DNA of 64,000 bases from an uncultured Peptococcaceae bacterium (GTDB taxonomy: Bacteria; Bacillota; Peptococcia; Peptococcales; Peptococcaceae), in NCBI GenBank assembly GCA_947254645.1, contig CAMYDW010000004.1:1-64000 (forward strand), given 5' to 3'. Positions 1 to 8,195 of this stretch are shown piece after piece. Below the pieces are notes generated by a model. It ran no database searches. It was not told where the DNA came from and worked only from the letters and a program-made list of their open reading frames with translations. Each line of letters opens with the position of its first letter. Position 1 is the stretch's first letter. The translations under genes and the position numbers were made by a program.

Positions 1-2
1 GT

Positions 3-191
3 GATGGTGAAATCAAAACAACAGGTACGGATATAGATAGACTTATGCCTCCTATCTCTCGTTTCGGTGGTGGCGACAGAAGGACGAAGAAGCAAGGTGT
101 CATTGATAAGCTGAAATCATTCTTTGAGAAGTTCTTTGGTGTTGGTGGCTCCTTTACCACGAATGAACCGAATACTGAAAATGCTGATTAG
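3..191 (+). CDS. C-terminal end of a probable type I restriction enzyme R subunit (partial)
   Basis: An open frame enters from the left edge and ends at TAG 189-191, leaving 62 residues. The visible tail contains GTDIDRLMPPISRFGGG, then a basic stretch (DRRTKKQ), then a helix IDKLKSFFEKFFG. From memory this resembles the extreme C-terminus of Clostridia/Bacteroides HsdR subunits, the ATP-dependent translocase/endonuclease of type I restriction systems. No catalytic motif lies in the window, so the family call rests on the tail alone. An intrinsic terminator follows 43 bp downstream, so this is the last gene of its operon. Confidence 0.5.
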   Translation, partial: DGEIKTTGTDIDRLMPPISRFGGGDRRTKKQGVIDKLKSFFEKFFGVGGSFTTNEPNTENAD

Positions 192-233
192 CTTACATAC
201 CATTTTGGTACTTAATATCATTAAACACAAGAA

Positions 234-285
234 AACGACCATACAGGAGCATCCTTACTCTTGTATGGTCGTTATTTCTTTTGTA
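234..285 (+). terminator. Intrinsic terminator after the restriction-subunit tail
   Basis: Perfect 12-bp stem AACGACCATACA (234-245) with TGTATGGTCGTT (262-273), followed by a T-rich run. Confidence 0.85.
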
Positions 286-366
286 CCCCTTAAAGGTCAT
301 CAGTTAAACTTTGTTTTCCATAAGTCCCTAATGGAGCGCTCCTAAGGGCGCTCTGCTTTATGTGCG

Positions 367-1746
367 TTATTTTTTCACAGAGAAGAAAGCCAAGACCATG
401 GCCGCAACCACCATCAAGCCTGATACCCCAAAGGCGACATGAATCCCAAAGAGGGAGATGAGGGCAGGGTCGGTGGTTGGTGCATAAGGCTGAATAATCA
501 TATAGATAGAAATGATGAAGGCGGTACCGACAGAGCCTGCAACTTGACGCAGGGTATTGCTGGCTGCGGTGCCATGAGGAATCATCGTGCGGTCAAGTCG
601 GCGCATGGACCAGGTGTTGACAGGCATCATGGTGACGCTGATGCCGATAATCCGCAAGGAGTAGCAGACCACCAAGTAAAGAACACTCGAATTGACATCA
701 AAGGTGGTGTAAGAGAAGCTCCCCACCATGAGGAGTCCTAGACCAAAAAGAATCACATAGCGTGCATTGTACTTGTCATAGATGGCGCCAACAATTGGAT
801 TGGCAATGGCACTGATGATTGCGGCTGGAAGCATGACCAGCGCCGCTATAAAGGCAGAAAAATGATGGATTTCTTGCAGATAGATTGGCGTTAAAATGCC
901 CCCAAAGAGCAGGGCTGCATTGACAAGCATGCCAATGGCTGTCCCAATGCTGAACTGCATATCCTTAAAAACACTCACATTGAGGAGTGGGGTGTCAAGC
1001 TGGGTTTGACGTTTAAAGAAATAATAGAGAATCACCACGCCAAAGGCAATGGTGCCAAGGGTGTGGAGAGAGAGCCATCCCTCATGGCCAGCAATACTAA
1101 AGCCATAGAGCAAGCCCCCAAAGCCAAGGGTGGATAAGAGCACCGAGGGAATATCCAAATGGACCTCATTGTGCTCATCAATGTTTTTCATAAAAATAAA
1201 GGTTAGAATCACATCAACCACAATCAGTGGCAAAAGGGCCAAAAAGACCATGTTCCAATTATAGGTATCGACAATCCAACCAGAGAGGCTTGGCCCAATG
1301 GCAGGAGCGGCACTCATCACAAGACCCAGGGTGCCCATGGCACGTCCATGATGCTCACGAGGATAGACAATGAGAATGGTCGAGGTGAGAAGGGGAATCA
1401 AAATACCAAAGCCCACTGCTTGCAAGGCACGCGCCAATAAAAGCAGATAAAAGGTATGAGAGATACCAGCCAGCCCTGTACCAATGGCAAAGAGCAGCAT
1501 GGCACTGAGAAACAGCTGACGGGTGGTGAAGCGTGAAGAAAGATAAGCCGTACAAGGAATCATAATGCCATTGATGAGGAGAAAAATGGTGGTAAGCCAT
1601 TGCCCACTAACAGCGTTGATGTGGAGGTCTGCCATGATACTTGGCAGGGCCGGCCCTAAAATCATTTGGTTCATACTCCCTAAAAAACCACCAATCAACA
1701 TTAAATGAATTACATGACGTTGTCGTCTTGAAACCACCTTACCCAT
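367..1746 (-). CDS. MFS drug-efflux transporter, DHA2 (EmrB/QacA) type
   Basis: A 459-aa membrane protein with about 12-14 hydrophobic segments, predicted to export drugs or toxic compounds by proton antiport. Visible family hallmarks are the N-terminal LGPALPSIMADL segment, the motif-B-like LLLARALQAVGFGIL, and the antiporter motif C APAIGPSLSGWIVD. Length fits DHA2 transporters with 14 TM segments, although some segments are short. The ATG has an AGGAGG ribosome site 7 bp upstream. The gene is monocistronic and diverges from mscL. Its leader holds a terminator-like hairpin and an inverted repeat (see separate entry), suggesting induced expression. The substrate cannot be inferred. Confidence 0.85.
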   Translation of the reverse strand: MGKVVSRRQRHVIHLMLIGGFLGSMNQMILGPALPSIMADLHINAVSGQWLTTIFLLINGIMIPCTAYLSSRFTTRQLFLSAMLLFAIGTGLAGISHTFYLLLLARALQAVGFGILIPLLTSTILIVYPREHHGRAMGTLGLVMSAAPAIGPSLSGWIVDTYNWNMVFLALLPLIVVDVILTFIFMKNIDEHNEVHLDIPSVLLSTLGFGGLLYGFSIAGHEGWLSLHTLGTIAFGVVILYYFFKRQTQLDTPLLNVSVFKDMQFSIGTAIGMLVNAALLFGGILTPIYLQEIHHFSAFIAALVMLPAAIISAIANPIVGAIYDKYNARYVILFGLGLLMVGSFSYTTFDVNSSVLYLVVCYSLRIIGISVTMMPVNTWSMRRLDRTMIPHGTAASNTLRQVAGSVGTAFIISIYMIIQPYAPTTDPALISLFGIHVAFGVSGLMVVAAMVLAFFSVKK

Positions 1747-1770
1747 GAAATTCGCCTCCTTAATATAATC

Positions 1771-1805
1771 GTTTGTTCACAAACAAAAAAGCCCCCACGG
1801 GCTTT
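1771..1805 (-). promoter_or_regulatory. Attenuator-like hairpin and inverted repeat in the MFS leader
   Basis: On the minus strand the hairpin AAAGCCC-GTGG-GGGCTTT (1805-1788) runs into TTTTTT, an intrinsic-terminator shape, about 40 nt before the MFS start. It is followed by GTTTGTGAACAAAC (1784-1771), an inverted repeat. No minus-strand gene lies upstream that would need terminating. A minus-strand TATAAT at 1942-1947 could start a leader of about 190 nt. The role as attenuator or operator is inferred. Confidence 0.45.
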
Positions 1806-1936
1806 CAAAAAATTAGCATCAGTATGGTGAAAAGTTAGTTACGAGGTTTTGTATACCCTATGGCTATGTTTTTAAAACCTAAAAATGGATAAAGAAATAA
1901 TAAAGGTTGTATCGATTTTTTTACTTGGGAGATACA

Positions 1937-1965
1937 TTGACATTATAAAAATGCCATGCTACATT
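1937..1965 (+). promoter_or_regulatory. Sigma-A promoter of mscL
   Basis: TTGACA (1937-1942), 17-bp spacer, TACATT (1960-1965). Confidence 0.7.
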
Positions 1966-1993
1966 TAAGCTCAATAGAAAGGTTGTGAACTTT

Positions 1994-2422
1994 ATGTGGA
2001 AAGAATTTAAAGAGTTTGCCATGCAGGGCAACGTCATCGACATGGCTGTCGGCGTTATTATCGGCGGGGCATTTGGTAAAATTGTCACCTCTTTGGTGTC
2101 AGATATCATCATGCCGCTGATTGGTATGATTACAGGGGGTATCAGCTTCTCTAATTTACATGTGACATTGAGCCCAGCAGTGGTGGAAAATGGCGTTGAG
2201 GTCAAAGCTGCCAATACCTTAAATTATGGGATGTTTATCGACAATATCCTCAATTTCTTGATTATTGCCCTTTGTATCTTTATGGTGATTCGCACCTTGC
2301 AAAGTGCCAAGAAGAAATTTGCCAAGAAGGAAGCAGCCAAGGAAGAGGCTGCGGCAGGGCCAACGACTGAAGAATTGTTAATGGATATTCGCGAATTATT
2401 AAAAGCAGAAAAAAATGCTTAA
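1994..2422 (+). CDS. mscL: Large-conductance mechanosensitive channel MscL
   Basis: A 142-aa pore protein that forms a homopentamer in the cytoplasmic membrane and releases solutes on hypo-osmotic shock. The N-terminus [21 protein letters not shown] is the family signature, carrying the amphipathic N-terminal helix and the start of TM1 ([18 protein letters not shown]). TM2 is about residues 85-105 ([18 protein letters not shown]), followed by a charged Lys/Glu-rich C-terminal bundle ending [13 protein letters not shown] chose ATG 1994. A GTG at 1985 is in frame, but lies only 2 bp from the GAAAGG ribosome site and would add MNF before the conserved start. Own promoter and terminator. Confidence 0.96.
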   Translation: MWKEFKEFAMQGNVIDMAVGVIIGGAFGKIVTSLVSDIIMPLIGMITGGISFSNLHVTLSPAVVENGVEVKAANTLNYGMFIDNILNFLIIALCIFMVIRTLQSAKKKFAKKEAAKEEAAAGPTTEELLMDIRELLKAEKNA

Positions 2423-2434
2423 ATAAATGTTAAG

Positions 2435-2464
2435 GCACCGCTCTTTGGCGGTGCTTTTTTTGTA
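2435..2464 (+). terminator. mscL intrinsic terminator
   Basis: Stem GCACCGC / GCGGTGC followed by a run of T. Confidence 0.9.
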
Positions 2465-2495
2465 TAAAAAAAAGAACTGCCTTGAGAGCAGCTCT
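2465..2495 (-). terminator. scfA intrinsic terminator
   Basis: On the minus strand AGAGCTGC / GCAGTTCT (one G-U pair) is followed by eight T. It is convergent with the mscL terminator and shares its A/T tract. Confidence 0.75.
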
Positions 2496-2505
2496 TTTTA
2501 GTCCT

Positions 2506-2646
2506 TTAGTGTTTGCAAACTTGGTTGCCAACGGTGCAGCTTGTTTTGCAGGCAGATTGGCAAGAGGTTTGGCATTCACCACAACCGCCAGTTTTTAAAG
2601 TTTTTTGTAGCTTTTGTGCACTGATTGTTTTGATACGTTTGGTCAT
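2506..2646 (-). CDS. scfA: SCIFF ribosomally made peptide precursor ScfA
   Basis: A 46-aa peptide, too short for routine gene calling. It starts MTKRIKTISAQKLQKTLKTG, followed by six cysteines at residues 22, 25, 29, 33, 37 and 44 (CGEC, then C at regular 4-residue steps, then a last C near the end). This is the six-cysteines-in-forty-five (SCIFF) pattern, with a basic leader that the radical SAM maturase recognises. The family is nearly universal in Clostridia, and its Cys residues are crosslinked to Thr through thioethers by ScfB. It has a strong promoter with extended -10, an AGGGG ribosome site and its own terminator. The maturase scfB lies about 56 kb away at 58603, whereas the two are usually neighbours. 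Confidence 0.92.
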   Translation of the reverse strand: MTKRIKTISAQKLQKTLKTGGCGECQTSCQSACKTSCTVGNQVCKH

Positions 2647-2678
2647 ATCTCGCACCCCTTTCCACAGGATTTCATCCA

Positions 2679-2707
2679 ATTATAGCACGATTTAAAGTGG
2701 CTAACAA
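2679..2707 (-). promoter_or_regulatory. scfA promoter
   Basis: Minus strand TTGTTA (2707-2702), 17-bp spacer, TATAAT (2684-2679), with a TG extended -10. The match is close to ideal. Confidence 0.75.
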
Positions 2708-2770
2708 GTGTCCCTCCAAGAGGAAAAATGCCAATAGGCTTAAAATATCCACACACCTTAGGTAAAGGTA

Positions 2771-2779
2771 TGATATAAT
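2771..2779 (+). promoter_or_regulatory. Extended -10 promoter of the GNAT gene
   Basis: TGATATAAT is an extended -10 element; no convincing -35 is seen. Confidence 0.5.
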
Positions 2780-2812
2780 CAAGAGTGATTTAGATACCGA
2801 GGAGGAAGATAG

Positions 2813-3319
2813 ATGCGTGGATTTTTAATGAACATGCTAAACCCACTGGAGCCTGTGGACACATCGCATCTTTATAATGATGAAATTCGCCTAAAATTAC
2901 GGCGTTATCAATACGGCTCGTCTTATGTAGGCGGCTTGCCGACGTATTTTTTTGCCATTGTGAGCCAAGAGCGCCCGTACCTTGAATTGGGGCGTTGCGA
3001 TTTGCGTGTTGGGGAGAGTGAACCGATTAGATATGCTGGGCATATTGGGTATAACATATACGAAAGATACAGAGGACACCATTATGCATTAAAAGCAAGT
3101 AGGCTGCTTTTGCAGTTTGCCCATGAATTGGGGCTAGAAGAGGTGATTATTACCTGCGACCCAGATAATATACCTTCCAAAAAAACCCTTGAACGCTTAA
3201 ATGGGCGCTATCTTGCAATGGTAGAGGTGCCAAAGGACTCTCCTTGTTATGCGGCAGGAGACCGTCAAAAATGCCAGTTTCTTTATAAAACTGCAAGCTA
3301 TCTTTCTGTTACTGGTTGA
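2813..3319 (+). CDS. GNAT family N-acetyltransferase
   Basis: A 168-aa protein with the GNAT fold. The acetyl-CoA loop is seen in the segment IGYNIYERYRGHHYALKA (motif A, with R-G-H in place of the usual R/Q-x-x-G-x-G/A), followed by LLLQFAHELGLEEVIITCDPDNIPSKKTLERLNG, the typical beta5-alpha4 region with Asn and Ser. It would transfer acetyl from acetyl-CoA to an unknown amine or peptide N-terminus. Start ATG 2813 has GGAGGA 9 bp upstream. The gene is single, between scfA (opposite strand) and marR. The substrate cannot be assigned. Confidence 0.85.
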   Translation: MRGFLMNMLNPLEPVDTSHLYNDEIRLKLRRYQYGSSYVGGLPTYFFAIVSQERPYLELGRCDLRVGESEPIRYAGHIGYNIYERYRGHHYALKASRLLLQFAHELGLEEVIITCDPDNIPSKKTLERLNGRYLAMVEVPKDSPCYAAGDRQKCQFLYKTASYLSVTG

Positions 3320-3375
3320 CCACAACCAGGTTATCATATTAATATAATTAACAGATAACGAACTATACATACTTC

Positions 3376-3443
3376 TTGACAAATTTATAGCAGTTCCATA
3401 AAATATATCCAGCAATGAAATGTATAAGGGATATACATTTCAT
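3376..3443 (+). promoter_or_regulatory. Promoter and operator of the MarR-ABC exporter operon
   Basis: TTGACA (3376-3381), 17-bp spacer, TAAAAT (3399-3404). Just downstream lies a perfect inverted repeat with 12-bp arms, ATGAAATGTATA (3415-3426) and TATACATTTCAT (3432-3443), separated by 5 bp. The repeat would cover the transcription start, the classic position for a MarR autorepressor. Binding by the adjacent MarR protein is inferred. Confidence 0.8.
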
Positions 3444-3504
3444 ATAAAAACTGTGCAACATAAAAATGAATGCGAACACTCCACAATAGAAAGGATTTTG
3501 TAAA

Positions 3505-3930
3505 ATGGATTTGAGTAAACACGTTGGTTACATGATTAAATGTATTGGCGATAAGATGAACGCACGCACCACCCGTCGTCTCAAAAAATTTGGCTTAACC
3601 ATGTCCCAATTTTGTGCCCTTTCCTATATTTATGAGCATGGTGGCGTTTCAACCCAAAAAGATATTGAAAAATATTTTGACATCTCTCACCCAACAGTGG
3701 TAGGGGTTGTTGCGAAGCTGGAACAAAATGGGTATCTAACATGTAGTGTAGGGAAAGAAGACCATCGCTTTAAGGTGTTGACCCTCACTGAAAAAGGGAA
3801 AGAAATTGGCCAAAAGTTGTTAGAAGAATTGGCTTATTACCAAAATGTGTTGACTGCTGATCTCTCCCCCTCTCAAATAGAAGCATTAAGAGAGGCGTTG
3901 GCGATTGTCTACAAAAATTTAGAGGACTAA
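3505..3930 (+). CDS. MarR family transcriptional regulator
   Basis: A 141-aa winged-helix regulator, the usual MarR length. The order is N-terminal dimerisation helix, then helix-turn-helix MSQFCALSYIYEHGGVSTQKDIEKYFDI with recognition helix SHPTVVGVVAKLEQNGYL, then the wing (CSVGKEDHRFKVLTLTEKG), which holds the family D-x-R pattern, then a C-terminal dimer helix. It heads an operon with two ABC exporter half-subunits starting 23 bp downstream. It most likely represses its own operon from the palindrome at 3415-3443 and is released by the compound the exporter removes. The ligand is unknown. Confidence 0.92.
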   Translation: MDLSKHVGYMIKCIGDKMNARTTRRLKKFGLTMSQFCALSYIYEHGGVSTQKDIEKYFDISHPTVVGVVAKLEQNGYLTCSVGKEDHRFKVLTLTEKGKEIGQKLLEELAYYQNVLTADLSPSQIEALREALAIVYKNLED

Positions 3931-3953
3931 TCTAGTCCAAAGGAAGGTATGGT

Positions 3954-5699
3954 ATGTTAAAAACAATCTTCAAAAGCTTAAGAGCGTATCGTAGAAGCAC
4001 TTGGCAAACGGTATTTTGTTCAGCGATTGAAGCGGTGTTTGAAATTATCATTCCATTATGGATGGCCCGTCTGATTGACAAAGGAATAGAAGCAGGACAA
4101 ATGCAGCAGGTATGGCTTTATGGCCTATTACTGCTGCTTTTTGCATTGTTGCAGGTGGTGACAGGGGTCTTGGCGGCACGCTTAGGGGCCAATGCCTCAG
4201 CAGGCTTTGCAGCCAATTTGCGTCAAGATATGTTTGACCGTGTCCAGCATTTTTCTTTTGCCAGTATAGACAAATTTTCCACTGCTTCAATGGTGACACG
4301 TCTGACCACGGATGTGACCAATATTCGCAATGCCTTCAATATGGTGATTCGTATGGCGATTCGCTCGCCGATGATGCTCATTATTGCCATGGTGGTTTCT
4401 TTCCGCATTAATGCGGAGATTTCCATGGTGTATGTGGTCGTGGTGCCTATTTTAAGTGGGATTTTGGCATTGATGATTTATTTTGCCTTTCCGATTTTTG
4501 ATAACATCTTTGCTAGCTACGACACCCTCAATCAAGTGGTGCAAGAAAACGTACGCGCAGTGCGTGTGGTGAAGTCCTTTAATCGTGAAGGCTTTGAAAT
4601 CGAGAAATTCCTGGGTATTTCTGAAAAAATTCGCAAGCTTTACACCAAGGCGGAATACATCATCGGGCTCAATGGCCCAGTGATGCAGGTGAGCATGTAT
4701 ACCTCGATGCTCCTCATCTCTTGGATAGGGGCCCATGCCGTGGTGGCAAGTGGCAATAATCCTGCCAATGGCCTCACCACTGGGGAGCTGACAGCGCTCT
4801 TTACCTATTCTATCCAAATTTTGGTGGGCTTGATGATGATATCCATGGTTTTTGTCATGATTATCATTGCCAGCTCCTCTGCTAAACGGGTGGCGGCCCT
4901 TTTAAATGAAGAAATCACCCTCGTCAGCCCAGAAAATGGCAAGATGGTAGTGGAGGATGGGGGTGTGGTCTTTGACCATGTGACCTTTGCTTACAAGGCA
5001 GAGAGCGAGCAGCATGTTTTAAAGGACATCAATCTGTCCTTCGAAAGTGGGCAAACCATCGGCATTCTAGGGGGCACAGGCTCAGCAAAGAGCTCCTTGG
5101 TGCAACTCATTCCTCGTCTTTATGATGTGAGTGGTGGGCGTGTCCTCGTGGGTGGGGTGGACGTGCGGGCGTATGACCTTGATGTCTTGCGCCAGTCGGT
5201 GTCCATGGTTTTACAGAAAAATGAGCTTTTTTCTGGTACCATTCGTGAAAACCTCCAATGGGGCGATGCAGAAGCCAGCGACGAGCTGTTGCGTAAGGTC
5301 TGCGAAATGGCCGCTGCCGATGACTTTATTCAAAAAATGCCTGATGGCTACGATACCTACATCGAGCAAGGTGGGGTCAATGTCAGTGGTGGGCAAAAGC
5401 AGCGTCTTTGCATTGCCCGTGCCCTGCTGAAAAAACCAAAAATCCTCATCCTAGACGATTCCACCAGTGCAGTGGACACCCGCACCGATGCGCGCATTCA
5501 AGAAGCCCTCAAAACCTATCTCCCAGAAACCACCAAAATCATCATTGCCCAGCGTGTCAGCTCCTTGCAGCACGCCGACCAAATTGTGATTATGGACGAT
5601 GGGAAAGTGGTGGCGTGTGGCACCCCTGCTTATTTGTTAGAAAACTGTGGGATTTATCGTGATATGTACCTGTCACAACAGAAGGAGGATGGGGAATGA
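3954..5699 (+). CDS. Heterodimeric ABC exporter subunit with degenerate ATP site
   Basis: A 581-aa half-transporter: six TM segments (about residues 15-310), then an ATPase domain. In the ATPase, Walker A is GGTGSAKSS, the signature is VSGGQKQR, and Walker B is ILILDDSTSAVD, with Asp where the catalytic Glu should be. The switch residue is Gln (IIAQRVSS) instead of His. This is the known pattern of the non-hydrolytic site in heterodimeric exporters such as TM287/288, BmrCD and LmrCD. The stop overlaps the start of the partner by 4 bp, so the two are translationally coupled. Likely multidrug or peptide/lipid export under MarR control. Confidence 0.92.
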   Translation: MLKTIFKSLRAYRRSTWQTVFCSAIEAVFEIIIPLWMARLIDKGIEAGQMQQVWLYGLLLLLFALLQVVTGVLAARLGANASAGFAANLRQDMFDRVQHFSFASIDKFSTASMVTRLTTDVTNIRNAFNMVIRMAIRSPMMLIIAMVVSFRINAEISMVYVVVVPILSGILALMIYFAFPIFDNIFASYDTLNQVVQENVRAVRVVKSFNREGFEIEKFLGISEKIRKLYTKAEYIIGLNGPVMQVSMYTSMLLISWIGAHAVVASGNNPANGLTTGELTALFTYSIQILVGLMMISMVFVMIIIASSSAKRVAALLNEEITLVSPENGKMVVEDGGVVFDHVTFAYKAESEQHVLKDINLSFESGQTIGILGGTGSAKSSLVQLIPRLYDVSGGRVLVGGVDVRAYDLDVLRQSVSMVLQKNELFSGTIRENLQWGDAEASDELLRKVCEMAAADDFIQKMPDGYDTYIEQGGVNVSGGQKQRLCIARALLKKPKILILDDSTSAVDTRTDARIQEALKTYLPETTKIIIAQRVSSLQHADQIVIMDDGKVVACGTPAYLLENCGIYRDMYLSQQKEDGE

Positions 5700-7612
5700 A
5701 ATTTTTGAAAAAACCACAAGCCCGTACTGCCCCATCTGGCGGCCTTGATAAAGCCACCATCAAGCGCTTAGGCAGCTATCTCAAGCCCTATCGTGCCAGA
5801 CTAATCATGGTGGTGGGCTTGGTGTTGGTGAGCGCAGTGGCAAGTGCCGGCTCCTCTCTTTTTTTGAGAACCCTCATTGATGGCTACATTGTGCCTTTGA
5901 TTGGCACTGAAAACCCTGATTTTTCAGGGCTTTTAGGGGCCTTGCTTCGCTTGTCGGCGTTACTGGCTTGTGGCATTGCCGCCAGCTGGGCCTATAGCTG
6001 GACGATGGTCAGTGTAGCCCAGCGCACCCTCAAAGAAATTCGTGATGAAATGTTTGAGAAAATGCAAACCTTGCCGATTCGCTATTTCGACACCCACGAG
6101 CATGGCGATACCATGAGCCTCTACACCAATGACGTGGACACCCTGCGTCAGATGCTGGCGCAAACCTTTGTCCAAGCCATTAGTTCCCTGTTCACCATTG
6201 TGGCGGTGTTTGTTTCGATGTTGTCTCTTAGCCTTTGGCTCACCCTCCTTGTGGTGCTTGGCTTGGTGGTGACCCTCAAGGCTGTGATTGGTGTGGCGAA
6301 AAAAAGTGGCCCATACTTTGTGGCACAGCAAAAGACCCTCGCCGCCTTAGATGGCTACATTGAAGAAATAATCAATGGCCAAAAGGTGGTCAAGGTGTTT
6401 GGTCACGAAGGGGCCGCACGCACCAAAATGCAACATCTCAACAAAGAGTGGGAAGAAGCCGCCGCCCTGTCCAATGGCTATGCCATGAGCATGATGCCAA
6501 TACTCAACGGCTTTGGCTATATGCAATACCTGATTGTGGCAGTTGCAGGGGCAACAATGGCCCTGCTAGGAGTGACCAATGTCAGCCTCACAGGAGTTGA
6601 TGTGGTGACTGTGGGAATGATTGCTGCCTTCCTCACCTTGGCACGCAGCTTCACCCAGCCGATTTCGCAAATTTCCACGCAGTTCAATGCGATTGTCACT
6701 GCCTTGGCAGGAGCAGGACGCATTTTTGCCTTCTTAGATGAAGCGCCAGAAACCGACCAAGGTTGTGTCACCTTGGTGCATGCCAAGGAAGAAAATGGCA
6801 CCCTTGTGGAATGCCCAGCCTGCACAGGTCTTTGGGCATGGAAGCAGCCACGAGGACAGGAAGTCAACTACATCAAGCTTGAAGGGCGTGTGGTGCTCGA
6901 CCATGTGGACTTTGGCTATACGCCAGAAAAGCAGATTCTTCACGACATCACCCTCTATGCAGAGCCAGGCCAAAAAATTGCCTTTGTTGGGGCCACTGGT
7001 GCAGGGAAAACCACCATCACCAACCTCATCAATCGCTTTTATGACATTGACGATGGCAAGATTCGCTATGATGGTATCAATATCAACCATATCAAAAAGG
7101 CGGATTTGCGCCGTTCCTTAGGGGTGGTGCTCCAAGAGGTGCACCTGTTTAGCGACACCGTGATGGAAAATATTCGCTATGGCAATCCCGATGCCAGCGA
7201 TGAAGCGTGCATCCGTGCCGCAGAGCTTGCCAACGCCGATGGCTTCATTCGGATGCTCCCAGAGGGCTATCAAACCCTCCTCAAGGGCGATGGCTCAGGG
7301 CTTTCTCAAGGCCAACGACAGCTCTTGTCGATTGCTCGGGCAGCCGTCAGCAATCCTCCAGTGATGATTTTGGATGAAGCGACCAGCTCCATCGACACCC
7401 GCACAGAAGCCTTGGTGCAGGATGGCATGGACAAGCTGATGAAAGGACGCACCGTCTTTGTCATTGCCCATCGCCTCTCGACCATTAAAAACGCCGATGT
7501 GGTCATGGTCATGGACCAAGGACGCATCATTGAGCGTGGCAACCATGACCAGCTCATGGCCGCCCAAGGGATGTATTATCAGCTCTATACAGGGGCTTTT
7601 GAATTGGAATAA
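5696..7612 (+). CDS. Heterodimeric ABC exporter subunit with canonical ATP site
   Basis: A 638-aa partner of the preceding gene. Six TM segments (to about residue 340) precede an ATPase domain with Walker A VGATGAGKTT, signature LSQGQRQ, Walker B VMILDEATSSID (catalytic Glu present) and H-loop VIAHRLST. Signature motifs are swapped across the dimer, so these complete one competent site with the degenerate partner. A linker of about 45 residues before the ATPase holds CPAC and WAWK, similar to the insert common in this subunit class. An intrinsic terminator follows directly, closing the marR-ABC-ABC operon. Confidence 0.92.
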   Translation: MKFLKKPQARTAPSGGLDKATIKRLGSYLKPYRARLIMVVGLVLVSAVASAGSSLFLRTLIDGYIVPLIGTENPDFSGLLGALLRLSALLACGIAASWAYSWTMVSVAQRTLKEIRDEMFEKMQTLPIRYFDTHEHGDTMSLYTNDVDTLRQMLAQTFVQAISSLFTIVAVFVSMLSLSLWLTLLVVLGLVVTLKAVIGVAKKSGPYFVAQQKTLAALDGYIEEIINGQKVVKVFGHEGAARTKMQHLNKEWEEAAALSNGYAMSMMPILNGFGYMQYLIVAVAGATMALLGVTNVSLTGVDVVTVGMIAAFLTLARSFTQPISQISTQFNAIVTALAGAGRIFAFLDEAPETDQGCVTLVHAKEENGTLVECPACTGLWAWKQPRGQEVNYIKLEGRVVLDHVDFGYTPEKQILHDITLYAEPGQKIAFVGATGAGKTTITNLINRFYDIDDGKIRYDGININHIKKADLRRSLGVVLQEVHLFSDTVMENIRYGNPDASDEACIRAAELANADGFIRMLPEGYQTLLKGDGSGLSQGQRQLLSIARAAVSNPPVMILDEATSSIDTRTEALVQDGMDKLMKGRTVFVIAHRLSTIKNADVVMVMDQGRIIERGNHDQLMAAQGMYYQLYTGAFELE

Positions 7613-7623
7613 CAGAAGCAAAT

Positions 7624-7658
7624 AAAAAAAGCACTGGGCAAAAGTCCAGTGCTTTTTT
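7624..7658 (+). terminator. Terminator of the ABC exporter operon
   Basis: Stem GCACTGG / CCAGTGC flanked by A and T runs. It may work in both directions. Confidence 0.85.
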
Positions 7659-7730
7659 GATCCGATCTATATAATAGAGGGAGGTTATTTTTTATTATAG
7701 TAGGGAACGCAGTATTTTGAGGGGGAATAC

Positions 7731-8165
7731 TTACGCTTTAGCAATCGCCTTTCCAAGCGCAATAGCTGCAACTTCTTCATCAGAACCCGCTTCTGGCGCA
7801 TCAAGGATTGCAAGGCCTTCACTTACAAGGTTGGCACCGAGTTTTACCACGTCGCCAGCCCAGTAGTCCATATATTCGCCGCTGTTCCAGTTGTAGGAGC
7901 CGAAAAGCACCACATTTTTACCAGAAAGCTTGTCTTGAATGGAATCCCACATTGGTTGGAAATCTTCTGTTTCAAGTTGTTCATCACCCATTGCAGGGCT
8001 ACCAAATGCAAAGTTGGTGTAGTTGTCAATGAGGCTTGGTTCTACATCCCAAGGTTGGAAAACATCGGCAGTTTCACCAGCTTGTTCAACGCCTTTTTTC
8101 ACGCATTCCATGATTTTTTCGGTGTTGCCGGTACCACTCCAATAAATAATTGCTACTTTACTCAT
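7731..8165 (-). CDS. Short-chain flavodoxin
   Basis: A 144-aa FMN electron carrier. The phosphate-binding loop is IYWSGTGNTEKIM (residues 6-18), matching T/S-x-T/S-G-N-T. FMN-contact loops are GSPAMGDEQLE and FGSYNWNSGEYMDYW. ATG 8165 is preferred: a TTG immediately before it is in frame, but AAAGGA sits 9 bp before the ATG. It is cotranscribed with the DUF3793 gene 30 bp upstream, a pairing common in anaerobic Clostridia. The shared promoter carries a DtxR-like inverted repeat, consistent with flavodoxin replacing ferredoxin when iron is low. Confidence 0.93.
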   Translation of the reverse strand: MSKVAIIYWSGTGNTEKIMECVKKGVEQAGETADVFQPWDVEPSLIDNYTNFAFGSPAMGDEQLETEDFQPMWDSIQDKLSGKNVVLFGSYNWNSGEYMDYWAGDVVKLGANLVSEGLAILDAPEAGSDEEVAAIALGKAIAKA

Positions 8166-8195
8166 CAATACTCATCCTTTCGAATTTTGAAATTT

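Noticed and set aside
2513..2695. A 60-codon plus-strand open frame rich in Trp and Cys
   Set aside because: It is the antisense of the scfA peptide and its leader. The minus-strand reading has a start, ribosome site, promoter, terminator and the six-Cys pattern.
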